DNA of 64,000 nucleotides from Aquipseudomonas alcaligenes (GTDB lineage Bacteria; Pseudomonadota; Gammaproteobacteria; Pseudomonadales; Pseudomonadaceae), in the NCBI RefSeq assembly GCF_003205495.1, contig NZ_QJRX01000005.1, positions 124,001 to 188,000 on the forward strand, given 5' to 3'. Shown piece after piece: positions 49,627 to 59,451 of this stretch; the stretch's first letter is position 1; the number at the start of each line of letters is the position of its first letter. Under the pieces are notes generated by a model. The model was given only the letters and a program-made list of their open reading frames with translations, ran no database searches and had not been told where the DNA came from. A program made the position numbers and the translations under genes.

Positions 49627-49779
49627 GACTGCTCTCCGCTGTCCGCTTGCCAACGCAAGGCCCGTGCCGAAACACGGCCCCGCACCGGTCTGACGGACTT
49701 TTTATTTGCGAGCAGGCTAACCGAGGCCGGCATCGCCGGCTAGTGGCCCGCACGGCGAATGCGTGCGGGCCGCGCCGGG

Positions 49780-52700
49780 TCAGGGAATGCACACCCCCTG
49801 CTTGTCGCTCTGCGCCAGGTCCATCAGCTCGCGGTTGGCCACGGCGTACATGGCGTAGTCGGTGCCGGTGGCCGCGCGCAGTTCGGCGAGCATGGCCAGC
49901 CAGCGCTGCACCAGCGGCTTGTGCTGTTCCAGCCAGAAGGCCACGCGCTGCTCGATGTCCTTGGGCCCCTCGGCCATCTGCAGCACGGCGATGGTGATGG
50001 CGCGCTGCTGCCAGTCCAGGTCGTCGCGGAACGCCTCGCGGGCCAGGGCCTGCCAGTTGTTCTCCACCGGCAGGCCGGTGACCTGCTGCAGGTACCAGGA
50101 CAGCTCCAGCGCGCCACCCACGGCGAAGTAGGCGGTGGCCACGTCCGCCGCCGGCTGGCCGGTGACGTCGGCAGCCTCGATGATCGGCAGCAGGGTGTAC
50201 AGGTGGCTGGTGCCGGCGACCACGCGGGCCAGCTCCTCCGGCGCGCCGGCCTCGACGAAGCTCTGGTAGCGCGCCAGCCACTGCTCGCGGGCCGGACCTT
50301 CGAGCAGCTCGTCCAGGCGTCCGGCCAGCTCGGCCACGCGCGGGGCGAAGTGGCCGACGTCGCGGGCGGCGTCCAGATCCTCGCGGCGGCTGCGCAGGAA
50401 CCAGCGGGTGGCGCGGCGGCCCAGGCGCATCAGCTCGTCCATCAGCTGCAGCTGCAGCTCGGCCGGCACCTTGTAGTCCAGCGCCTCGATCTGCTGCCAC
50501 CAGTGCGGCAGGCGGAACACGTCGCGCACGATGACATAGGCGCCGGCGACGTTGGCCGCGCTCATGCCGGTGGACTCCTTCAGGCGCTGCACGAAGGTGA
50601 TGCCCATGTGGTTGACCAGGTCGTTGGCGATCTGGGTGCTGACGATCTCGCGCTTGAGGCGGTGACGGCGCATGGCCTCGCCGAACTTCTGCGTCAGGCG
50701 CGCCGGGAAGGCGGTCTGCATCTCGCGGGCCAGGTAGTCGTCGTCCGGCACCAGGGATTTCAGCAGCGCTTCCTTGAGGTCGATCTTGCTGTAGGAGATC
50801 AGCACCGACAGCTCCGGCCGGGTCAGGCCGCGGCCGTTGGCGGCGCGCTCGTTGAGTTCGTCGTCGCTGGGCAGGAACTCCAGGGCACGGTCCAGCTTGC
50901 CGGCCGCCTCCAGCGCCGCCATCAGGCGCTTGTACTCCGGCAGGCGCTCGCGGGCGCGGCGCTCGGCCAGGGACAGGGCCTGGGTCTGCTTGTAGTTGTT
51001 GCCCAGCACCAGGTTGCCGACGTCGTCGGTCATCTCGGCCAGCAGCTTGTTGCGCTGCTTGCCGGTCATGTCGCCGGCGCCGACGATCTCGCCCAGGAGG
51101 ATCTTGATGTTGACCTCATGGTCGGAGCAGTCCACGCCGCCGGCGTTATCGATGAAGTCGGTGTTGCTGGCGCCGCCATTGAGGCCGAACTCGACGCGGC
51201 CGAGCTGGGTCATGCCGAGGTTGCCGCCCTCGCCCACCACCTTGGCACGCAGTTCGTTGCCGTTGACGCGCAGGCCGTCGTTGGCCTTGTCGCCGACGTC
51301 GGCATGGCTCTCCTTGCTCGACTTGACGTAGGTGCCGATGCCGCCGTTCCACAGCAGGTCGACCGGCGCCTTGAGCAGCGCGTTGATCAACTCGGTGGGC
51401 GCCAGCTTGTCGGCCTGGATGTCGAAGCGCGCCTTCATCTGCGGGGTGATGGCGATGCTCTTGGCGCTGCGCAGGAAGATGCCGCCGCCCTCGGAGATCA
51501 GCTTGGCGTCGTAGTCGGCCCAGGACGAGCGCGGCAGGTCGAACATGCGCTTGCGCTCGACGAAGCTCTTGGCCGGGTCCGGATTGGGGTCGATGAAGAT
51601 GTGCATGTGGTTGAACGCGGCGACCATCTGCAGCTTGTCCGACAGCAGCAGGCCGTTGCCGAACACGTCGCCGGCCATGTCGCCGATGCCGATGACGGTG
51701 ATGCTGTCCTTCTGCACGTCGATGCCGCGCTCGCGGAAGTGGCGCTGCACGCTGACCCAGCCGCCCTTGGCGGTGATGCCCATGCCCTTGTGGTCGTAGC
51801 CGGCCGAGCCGCCGGAGGCGAAGGCGTCACCCAGCCAGAAGCCGTAGTCCAGGGCGATGCCGTTGGCGATGTCGGAGAAGGTCGCGGTGCCCTTGTCCGC
51901 CGCCACCACCAGGTAGGGGTCGTCCGGATCGTGGCGCACCACGCCTTCCGGCGGCACCACCTTGCCGTCCTTGAGGTTGTCGGTGATGTCCAGCAGGCCG
52001 CTGATGAAGATGCGGTAGCAGGCGATGCCCTCGGCCAGCACCTCGTCGCGGTTGCCGCCGAGCGGCAGCTTGCGCGGCACGAAGCCGCCCTTGGCGCCCA
52101 TCGGCACGATCACCGCGTTCTTCACCTGCTGCGCCTTGACCAGGCCGAGTACCTCGGTGCGGAAGTCCTCCTCGCGGTCGGACCAGCGCAGGCCGCCGCG
52201 GGCGACGTCGCCGAAGCGCAGGTGCACGCCCTCGACGCGCGGGCAGTAGACGAAGATCTCGAACTTCGGCACCGGCCGCGGGATCTCCGGGATCAGCCGC
52301 GGGCTGAGCTTGAAGCTGAAGTAGTGCTTGGGCTGGCCGTCGGCACCGTTCTGGAAGAAGTTGGTGCGCAGGGTGGCCTTGATCAGGTCCAGGTAGCGCC
52401 GCAGGATGCGGTCCTCGTTGAGCACCGCGACGTTGTCCAGGGCGGCGAGGATAGCCTGCTCGAGCTTCTGCTGCTTGTCCTCCAGGTCCTCGGCGGACAG
52501 CTTGCGCGCCAGGTAGAAACGGGTGCGGAACAGGCGCACCAGTTCCTTGGCGATATCGGCGTGGTTGACCAGGGTGGCGGCGATGTAGCCGAGGTCGAAG
52601 CCCAGGCGGATCTGCTTGAGGTAGCGCGCGTAGGCACGCAGCAGCGCCACGTCGCGCCAGGGCATGGCGGCGGTCAGCACCAGGCGGTTGAAGCCGTCGT

Positions 52701-54642
52701 TCTCGGCCTCGCCGCTGACGATGTGGATGAAGGCGTCCTGCAGGGTCTCGTTGAGCTGCTGGATGTCGACGTCGACGCCTTCGGCGGTGGTGAAGGCGAA
52801 GTCGTGGATCCAGAACTCGCGGCCGTCGGCGCGGCGCAGCTTGTAGGGGAACTCGCCGAGCACGCGCAGGCCGAGGTTCTCCAGGATCGGCAGGACGTCG
52901 GACAGCGGCAGCGGCGTGTCGGCGTGGTACAGCTTGCAGTGCAGCTCCTGCTCGCCCTGGGTCAGCGGCTGGTAGAAGCTCATCACCAGCGGGCGCTCGT
53001 CGGACAGGCTGAGCAGGTGCTGCATGTCGACCACCGCCGAGTGCGGGGCGAAACGCTCGGTGTAGCCGGCCGGGAAGCCTTTCGGGAAATCGGCCAGGAC
53101 GTTGGTGCCCTGGGCCTCGCCGAAGCTCTCGACGATCAGGCTGGCGTAGTCGTCCTTCCACGAACGGCAGGCCTGCACCACTTCCTTCTCCAGGCGCAGC
53201 GGGTCGATCTGCACGCGGTTCTTCGGGTCGACCTTGAGGATGAACTGCACGCGCGCCAGCACCGACTCGGAGAAGTAGGTCCAGAACTCGCAGTCGCTGG
53301 CCTGCAGGCGCTCCATCAGCACCTGCTGGATCTTCACCCGCGTCTCGGTGGAGTACACATCGCGCGGCACGTAGGCCAGGCAGTAGGCGAAGCGGCCGTA
53401 GGGGTCGCGGCGCAGGAACAGGCGCAGCTTGTTGCGCTCCTGGATCTGCACGATGGCGATGGCGGTGTTGAACAGCTCGTCCACCGGGGTCTGGAACAGG
53501 TCGTCGCGCGGCAGCACTTCCAGCACCTGCTCCAGCTCCTTGCCCAGGTGGGCCTTGGGGTCGAAGCCGGAGCGGCGGCTGATCTCGTCGACCTTGCGGC
53601 GGATGTAGGGAATGCGCTTGACGCTCTCGGCGTACACCGAGGAGGTGTACAGGCCCATGAAGCGGCATTCCTTGACCACCTTGCCCTTGGCGTCCAGCTC
53701 GCGGATCGAAACGAAGTCCGGGTAGGCCGGGCGGTGCACGCGGCTCGGCGTGGCGGCCTTGGCGAAGGACAGCAGCAGCGGCCCGCGCAGGTAGTCCACG
53801 GCCTCCTTCTCGATGTGCAGCTCGTCCTTCTTCAGGCCCACGCGCAGGCGCTTGGACAGGCCGAGCAGGGAAGACTCGTCGTACACCAGGTGGCCGCCGT
53901 CCTTCTCCTCGACCACGGTGAACTCCTCGTAGCCGAGGAAGGTGAAGTGGTTGTCCAGCAGCCAGGCGAGGAAGGTCTTGATCTCCTCCAGTTCGGCGCC
54001 GTCGACCTTGAGCTTGGCCTTGTCCAGCCAGGCCAGCAGTTGCTCGGCGCGGGCCTTCATCGGCTGGAAGTCGGCGACCGCCAGGCGCACTTCCTCGAGC
54101 ACTTCGTGCAGGGCCTTCTCCAGGGTGCGCAGCTCGCCGACGTTGGCGCAGCGGTCGATCTCCAGGTACATCAGCGCCTCGTGCTGCACGTCCTTGCCGC
54201 TGCTGCCCTTGGCCAGCAGCTGCTGCAGCTCGCCGCCCTTCTTGCGCTTCACGCTGAACACGCTGTTCTGCAGGGTGTGGATGCTGTAGCCGCGACGGTT
54301 CAGCTCCATGCGCACCGAGTCGACCAGGAACGGCAGGTCGGCGTGCAGCACTTCCACCGCGGTGTGGGTGGACTGCCAGCCGTGCTTCTCGTAATCCGGG
54401 TTGTACACCCGCACCACCGGCTTGGCGGCGTCGAAACGTTCGAGCAGGCGCCAGGACGACAGGGTGCAGCCGGCCAGGTCGCCGAGGCGGCGCTGGGTGA
54501 GTTCGTCGAGGGAGACGATGCCGAAGAACTGCTCGGCGAACAGGGCCACTTGTGGCAGGACCTGCTCGCTGACGTGCTGGGCCAGCGCCGCTTGCAGTTG
54601 ATGCTGGAAGTCGGTCTTGCTGGCAGCAGTGAAGAACGCCAT
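49780..54642 (-). CDS. gdhB: NAD-specific glutamate dehydrogenase (180-kDa class)
   Basis: A 1620-residue enzyme, the known length of Pseudomonas GdhB. It deaminates glutamate to 2-oxoglutarate with NAD+. A long regulatory N-terminal half precedes the catalytic part. The substrate region VARGGLRWSDR followed by PMGAKGGFVPRKLP lies at about residues 795-850, and the NAD motif VIGIGDMAGDVFGNG near 985-1000. The GDH lysine is in PMGAKGG. A CA-rich AATAACAAC motif lies 16-27 nt before the start, hinting at Hfq/Crc control. Confidence 0.97.
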   Translation of the reverse strand: MAFFTAASKTDFQHQLQAALAQHVSEQVLPQVALFAEQFFGIVSLDELTQRRLGDLAGCTLSSWRLLERFDAAKPVVRVYNPDYEKHGWQSTHTAVEVLHADLPFLVDSVRMELNRRGYSIHTLQNSVFSVKRKKGGELQQLLAKGSSGKDVQHEALMYLEIDRCANVGELRTLEKALHEVLEEVRLAVADFQPMKARAEQLLAWLDKAKLKVDGAELEEIKTFLAWLLDNHFTFLGYEEFTVVEEKDGGHLVYDESSLLGLSKRLRVGLKKDELHIEKEAVDYLRGPLLLSFAKAATPSRVHRPAYPDFVSIRELDAKGKVVKECRFMGLYTSSVYAESVKRIPYIRRKVDEISRRSGFDPKAHLGKELEQVLEVLPRDDLFQTPVDELFNTAIAIVQIQERNKLRLFLRRDPYGRFAYCLAYVPRDVYSTETRVKIQQVLMERLQASDCEFWTYFSESVLARVQFILKVDPKNRVQIDPLRLEKEVVQACRSWKDDYASLIVESFGEAQGTNVLADFPKGFPAGYTERFAPHSAVVDMQHLLSLSDERPLVMSFYQPLTQGEQELHCKLYHADTPLPLSDVLPILENLGLRVLGEFPYKLRRADGREFWIHDFAFTTAEGVDVDIQQLNETLQDAFIHIVSGEAENDGFNRLVLTAAMPWRDVALLRAYARYLKQIRLGFDLGYIAATLVNHADIAKELVRLFRTRFYLARKLSAEDLEDKQQKLEQAILAALDNVAVLNEDRILRRYLDLIKATLRTNFFQNGADGQPKHYFSFKLSPRLIPEIPRPVPKFEIFVYCPRVEGVHLRFGDVARGGLRWSDREEDFRTEVLGLVKAQQVKNAVIVPMGAKGGFVPRKLPLGGNRDEVLAEGIACYRIFISGLLDITDNLKDGKVVPPEGVVRHDPDDPYLVVAADKGTATFSDIANGIALDYGFWLGDAFASGGSAGYDHKGMGITAKGGWVSVQRHFRERGIDVQKDSITVIGIGDMAGDVFGNGLLLSDKLQMVAAFNHMHIFIDPNPDPAKSFVERKRMFDLPRSSWADYDAKLISEGGGIFLRSAKSIAITPQMKARFDIQADKLAPTELINALLKAPVDLLWNGGIGTYVKSSKESHADVGDKANDGLRVNGNELRAKVVGEGGNLGMTQLGRVEFGLNGGASNTDFIDNAGGVDCSDHEVNIKILLGEIVGAGDMTGKQRNKLLAEMTDDVGNLVLGNNYKQTQALSLAERRARERLPEYKRLMAALEAAGKLDRALEFLPSDDELNERAANGRGLTRPELSVLISYSKIDLKEALLKSLVPDDDYLAREMQTAFPARLTQKFGEAMRRHRLKREIVSTQIANDLVNHMGITFVQRLKESTGMSAANVAGAYVIVRDVFRLPHWWQQIEALDYKVPAELQLQLMDELMRLGRRATRWFLRSRREDLDAARDVGHFAPRVAELAGRLDELLEGPAREQWLARYQSFVEAGAPEELARVVAGTSHLYTLLPIIEAADVTGQPAADVATAYFAVGGALELSWYLQQVTGLPVENNWQALAREAFRDDLDWQQRAITIAVLQMAEGPKDIEQRVAFWLEQHKPLVQRWLAMLAELRAATGTDYAMYAVANRELMDLAQSDKQGVCIP

Positions 54643-54869
54643 GGTGATGCTCCGCTGGTGTTGTTATTCGTCTATGGGCGCGCGGCGCCGGGATTCCATG
54701 CAGTCTAGGCGATGGGCTGGACTCGGCAGGCGCAGGGCGACCATGAGGTCACGGCAAGCTTAGCGGCCGCCCATGGCAGCTGGATTGCGGCGGCGCGACA
54801 TATTCGTTCATCGCCATGCAGGAGCATCCGCTGATAAGGTTCCGCTCTATGCAATCGGGAAGGGAAGCC

Positions 54870-55724
54870 ATGCAGTCTCCGTTTCATCGCCACCTGCTGA
54901 TCCACTTCGGCAACCTGCTGGTCACCGCCATCGGCCTGGCCCTGCTCGGCCTGGCCGCCTGGCTGCAGCCGTCGCTGGTGGCGCCCCTGCTGTGGGCCGG
55001 GGTGCCGGTCTACCTCGGCGTGCTGCTGCCGCGCTGGGCCGGCCGCGCCGAGCGCCGGCGCCGCGCCGCGGCGGCGCGCGCCGCCAGCGAGGCGAAGTGG
55101 GGCTTCGCCTGCCGCGACCACGCCGGCCCCTGGCTCAACTACATCGACCAGCCCTTCGTGCGCCACTGCCCGGAGTTCGCCGGGCGCTACTTCTATGGCG
55201 AGTGGCTGCTGCTCCACGATGGCTGGCTGGTGGTCAACCCGGGGCACTCCAGCGTCGACCTGCAGCGCCAGGAAGTGCGCTACGACTTCAGCCGCAGCAG
55301 CACCTACGCCTGGGACGGCTGCACGCCCAAGGTGCCGTTCTACTGGCTGGCCATCATCGGCATCCCGGACTGGTGGGAGAAGCCGCACCCGGTGCTGCGC
55401 CTGTGCGACGGGCAGCTCTGCGCAGGCGAGGTGTTCTGGCCGCTGGCGCACCCGGCCAGCCTGGTGCACGACGCCCTCTACCAGTACCTGAACGCCGCCC
55501 CGGTGGCCAAGCACGAGGCCGACCTGCTGTTCCTGCGCATGCTGCGCGAGGCCGGCATGGCCTGGCCGCTGGCCTTCGCCTACTACCTGGCGGTGCGCCT
55601 GTTCGGCGCGCCCGACGTGCGCGGGCCGCGCCCCGGCAACAGCGCGCTGCGCTGTACCAGCCCGCTGCCGGGGCTGGAGGCGCCGGCGGCGCTGAACTTC
55701 GCCGCGGCAGCACGGTCTGTGTGA
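54870..55724 (+). CDS. DUF1353-domain protein
   Basis: A 284-residue protein. An N-terminal hydrophobic helix (about residues 10-45) is followed by a domain with VHDALYQYL and KHEADLLFLRML, the histidine/aspartate pattern of the DUF1353 family, whose members are phage-associated or of unknown function. The start is uncertain: ATG at 54870 has a GGGAAGGG just before it, while ATGs at 54816 and 54849 are in frame upstream. Divergent from gdhB and 131 bp before moxR. Confidence 0.7.
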   Translation: MQSPFHRHLLIHFGNLLVTAIGLALLGLAAWLQPSLVAPLLWAGVPVYLGVLLPRWAGRAERRRRAAAARAASEAKWGFACRDHAGPWLNYIDQPFVRHCPEFAGRYFYGEWLLLHDGWLVVNPGHSSVDLQRQEVRYDFSRSSTYAWDGCTPKVPFYWLAIIGIPDWWEKPHPVLRLCDGQLCAGEVFWPLAHPASLVHDALYQYLNAAPVAKHEADLLFLRMLREAGMAWPLAFAYYLAVRLFGAPDVRGPRPGNSALRCTSPLPGLEAPAALNFAAAARSV

Positions 55725-55854
55725 GCCGCGCGGAAGCGGAACTGGTCGGCAGAGCCGGCCGGGGGCATGCCAGTTAGCGCGCCGATGCAGTAGAGTTGGC
55801 AGCCCGATCGGGTGATTTCGGCAACCCGTCAGTCCCTTTCCAGGAAGATCCTCG

Positions 55855-56814
<960 letters not shown>

Positions 56815-56836
56815 TGCCGCGCACGACAACCAACCG

Positions 56837-56967
56837 CCCATCTCCCGCGTGCGGGAGATGGGCCAAAGCGGCTTTCTCCCCTCTCCCATTTATGGGAGAG
56901 GGGCGGGGGGAGAGGGTCATAGGCCACACTACCCTCTCCCCGGCCCTCTCCCACTCGTGGGAGAGGG
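56837..56967. repeat. Three REP-like palindromes inside the moxR operon
   Basis: CCCATCTCCCGC / GCGGGAGATGGG at 56837-56862, CCCCTCTCCCAT / ATGGGAGAGGGG at 56878-56903 and CCCTCTCCCAC / GTGGGAGAGGG at 56944-56967, each perfect with a 2-nt loop. They are the same family as in the ben-cat block. Their position between moxR and the DUF58 gene could attenuate or process the transcript. Confidence 0.85.
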
Positions 56968-57003
56968 CGCACTCCTGCGCCGTAGGCTGAGGTTCCGCGC
57001 CCC

Positions 57004-57945
57004 ATGCACGCCCAGCCCACACCTCCCGGCATCCGCGTCAGCCTCGCCGAGCTGATCGAGATGCGTCACCGCGTGCGCGAGGTACAGCTGTTCTCCACCC
57101 CGGCCAAGCGCAGCCCGCTGATCGGCCTGCACCACTCCAAGCTGCGCGGGCGCGGCGTCGACTTCGACCAGGTGCGGGTGTACCAGGCCGGCGACGACGT
57201 GCGCACCATCGACTGGCGCGTCACCGCGCGCACCCAGGAGCCGCACACCAAGCTGTTCCACGAGGAGCGCGAGCGGCCGATCTTCATCATGGTCGAGCAG
57301 AGCCGGCGGCTGTTCTTCGGGTCACGCCTGCAGTTCAAGTCGGTGCTCGCCGCCCAGGCGGCCAGCCTGTTCGGCTGGGCCGCGCTGGCTCACAACGACC
57401 GCATCGGCGGCCTGGTGTTCGGCGATGCCGAGCACCACGAGATCAAGCCACGGCGCAGCAAGCAGAGCCTGCTGCAGCTGCTCAACCGCCTGGCCCGCGC
57501 CAACCAGGCCCTGCACCCGGACGCGGCGAACGGCCGCGACAGCTTCGGCCTGGCCCTGCGCCGCGCCCGCGAGGTGCTGCGCCCGGGCAGCCTGGCGATC
57601 ATCCTGTGCGACGAGCGCGCGCTCAACGATGCCACCGAGCAGCAGCTCACCCTGCTGGCGCGGCACACCGACCTGCTGCTGCTGCCGTTGTCCGACCCGC
57701 TCGACCACGAGCTGCCCGACGCCGGCCTGCTGCGCTTCGTCGAGCAGGGTGCGCAGCTGGAGCTGGACACCAGCGGCGAGGCGCTGCGCGTCACCTACGG
57801 CGGCCTGGCCGAACAGCGCCGCGCGCGCTGGCAGCGCCTGGCGCTGAAGCTCGGTGTGCCGCTGCTGGCCCTGTCCACCGCCGGCGAGCTGGTGGAACAG
57901 CTGCGCGAACACCTCAGCAGCCAGCAACCGGGCAAGCGGCCATGA
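57004..57945 (+). CDS. DUF58-domain protein
   Basis: A 313-residue DUF58 protein with the family signature GRGVDFDQVRVYQAGDDVRTIDWRVTART near residues 55-85, then a VWA-like C-terminal fold. It is the usual partner of MoxR ATPases. It overlaps the next gene by 4 bp (ATGA). Confidence 0.92.
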   Translation: MHAQPTPPGIRVSLAELIEMRHRVREVQLFSTPAKRSPLIGLHHSKLRGRGVDFDQVRVYQAGDDVRTIDWRVTARTQEPHTKLFHEERERPIFIMVEQSRRLFFGSRLQFKSVLAAQAASLFGWAALAHNDRIGGLVFGDAEHHEIKPRRSKQSLLQLLNRLARANQALHPDAANGRDSFGLALRRAREVLRPGSLAIILCDERALNDATEQQLTLLARHTDLLLLPLSDPLDHELPDAGLLRFVEQGAQLELDTSGEALRVTYGGLAEQRRARWQRLALKLGVPLLALSTAGELVEQLREHLSSQQPGKRP

Positions 57946-58439
57946 ACCCGCTCGACCAGCTGCAACCGACCATCGCCCCGCCGCCGGTGCCCTGGTGGCC
58001 GCCGGCACCCGGCTGGTGGGCGCTGCTGGTGCTGCTGCCGGTGCTGCTCTGGAGCCTGTGGTACCTGCGCCGCTGCCTGCCCAGGCGCAAGCGCGCGCTG
58101 CAGGTACAGGAGCAGCCGCTCGACCCGCTGCGCCAGGCCGCCCTGGCCGAGCTGGCGCGTCTGGTGCGCCCCTACGACGGCCAGCACGCCGGCCCCTGGC
58201 TGCAGCAGCTCAACGCCCTGCTCAAGCGCCTGGCCCGTGCCGACTATCCCAACGACAACAGCCACGTGCTCAGCGGCCGCGCCTGGCTGGCCTTCCTCGA
58301 CAGCCGCTGCCCGGCTGCCGGCCTGACCCGCTGGATGATCCTGGTCGAGGGCACCTACCGCAGCCACTGCAGCCTCGACGACAAGGCCATCAACGGCCTC
58401 AACCAGGCCGTCGACACCTGGATTCGCAAGCATGTTTGA
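57942..58439 (+). CDS. DUF4381-domain protein
   Basis: A 165-residue protein with one N-terminal membrane helix (about residues 20-45, GWWALLVLLPVLLWSLWYL) and a cytoplasmic helical domain containing LLKRLARADYPN and LSGRAWLAFLDSRCP. Members lie between DUF58 and VWA genes in this operon type. It overlaps the VWA gene by 8 bp. Confidence 0.88.
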   Translation: MNPLDQLQPTIAPPPVPWWPPAPGWWALLVLLPVLLWSLWYLRRCLPRRKRALQVQEQPLDPLRQAALAELARLVRPYDGQHAGPWLQQLNALLKRLARADYPNDNSHVLSGRAWLAFLDSRCPAAGLTRWMILVEGTYRSHCSLDDKAINGLNQAVDTWIRKHV

Positions 58440-59451
58440 GTTCGCCTGGCCCTGGGCCCTGCTCCTCGCCCCGCTGCCCTGGCTGCTGCGCCTGCTGCTG
58501 CCGGCGGCGGACAGCGGCGAGGCGGCGCTCAAGGTCAGCTTCCTCGCCGAGCTGGAGGGCCTCAGCGGGCGCCGCGCCCGCGCCAACCTGCCGGCCTGGC
58601 GCCAGCAGGCGCCCTTCGTCCTGCTGTGGATGTTCCTGCTGCTGGCCGCCGCCCGCCCGGAATGGGTCGGCGAGCCGCTGCCCCTACCGGCCAGCGGCCG
58701 CGACCTGCTGCTGGCGGTGGACGTGTCCGGCTCCATGGACCATGCCGACATGCAGTGGGACGGCGAGGACATCTCGCGCCTGGAGCTGGTGAAGAAACTG
58801 TTCGGCGACTTCGTCGAGGACCGCCGCGGCGACCGCATCGGCCTGATCCTGTTTGGCAGCCGCGCCTACCTGCAGTCGCCGCTGACCTTCGACCGCCACA
58901 CCGTGCGCACCTGGCTGGACGAGGCGCTGATCGGCATCGCCGGGCCGCAGACCGCCATCGGCGATGCCATCGGCCTGGCGGTCAAGCGCCTGCGCCAGCG
59001 CCCGGCCGACAGCCGCGTGCTGGTGCTGATCACCGACGGCGCCAACAACGGCGGCGAGATCGAGCCGAAGGTCGCCGCGCGCCTGGCCGCCGAGCAGCAG
59101 GTGAAGATCTACACCATCGGCATCGGCGCCGACCCCGAGCAGAGCGGCATCATGGGCATGCTCGGGCTCAACCCTGGGGTGGACCTGGACGAGGCGACCC
59201 TGATCGAGATCGCCGAGCAGACCGGCGGCAGCTACTTCCGCGCCCGCACCAGCGCGGAGCTGCAACGCATCGAAGAGACCCTCGACCAGCTGGAGCCGGC
59301 CGCCCAGCTGCCGACCCGCGCGCGTCCGGCGCTGGCCCTGTACCCCTGGCCGCTGGCCGCGGCGCTGCTGGTCAGCCTGCTGCTGGTGGCCCGCGAGCTG
59401 TGGCCGCAGCGCTGGCAGGCGCTGGCCGCGCGCCTGGCGAGGAACGCCTGA
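58432..59451 (+). CDS. VWA-domain membrane protein (BatA-like)
   Basis: A 339-residue protein with N-terminal membrane helices (about residues 5-25 and 60-75), a VWA domain with an intact MIDAS motif (AVDVSGSMD, later TDGANNGGE) and a C-terminal helix near residue 305. It is a partner of MoxR. It overlaps the next VWA gene by one base (TGATG). Confidence 0.92.
   Translation: MFEFAWPWALLLAPLPWLLRLLLPAADSGEAALKVSFLAELEGLSGRRARANLPAWRQQAPFVLLWMFLLLAAARPEWVGEPLPLPASGRDLLLAVDVSGSMDHADMQWDGEDISRLELVKKLFGDFVEDRRGDRIGLILFGSRAYLQSPLTFDRHTVRTWLDEALIGIAGPQTAIGDAIGLAVKRLRQRPADSRVLVLITDGANNGGEIEPKVAARLAAEQQVKIYTIGIGADPEQSGIMGMLGLNPGVDLDEATLIEIAEQTGGSYFRARTSAELQRIEETLDQLEPAAQLPTRARPALALYPWPLAAALLVSLLLVARELWPQRWQALAARLARNA

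Noticed and set aside
49759..54708. Very long open frame on the plus strand opposite gdhB
   Set aside because: It is antisense to a full-length, motif-complete GdhB. High-GC coding sequence often leaves the opposite frame open, and its translation shows no domain and a skewed composition.
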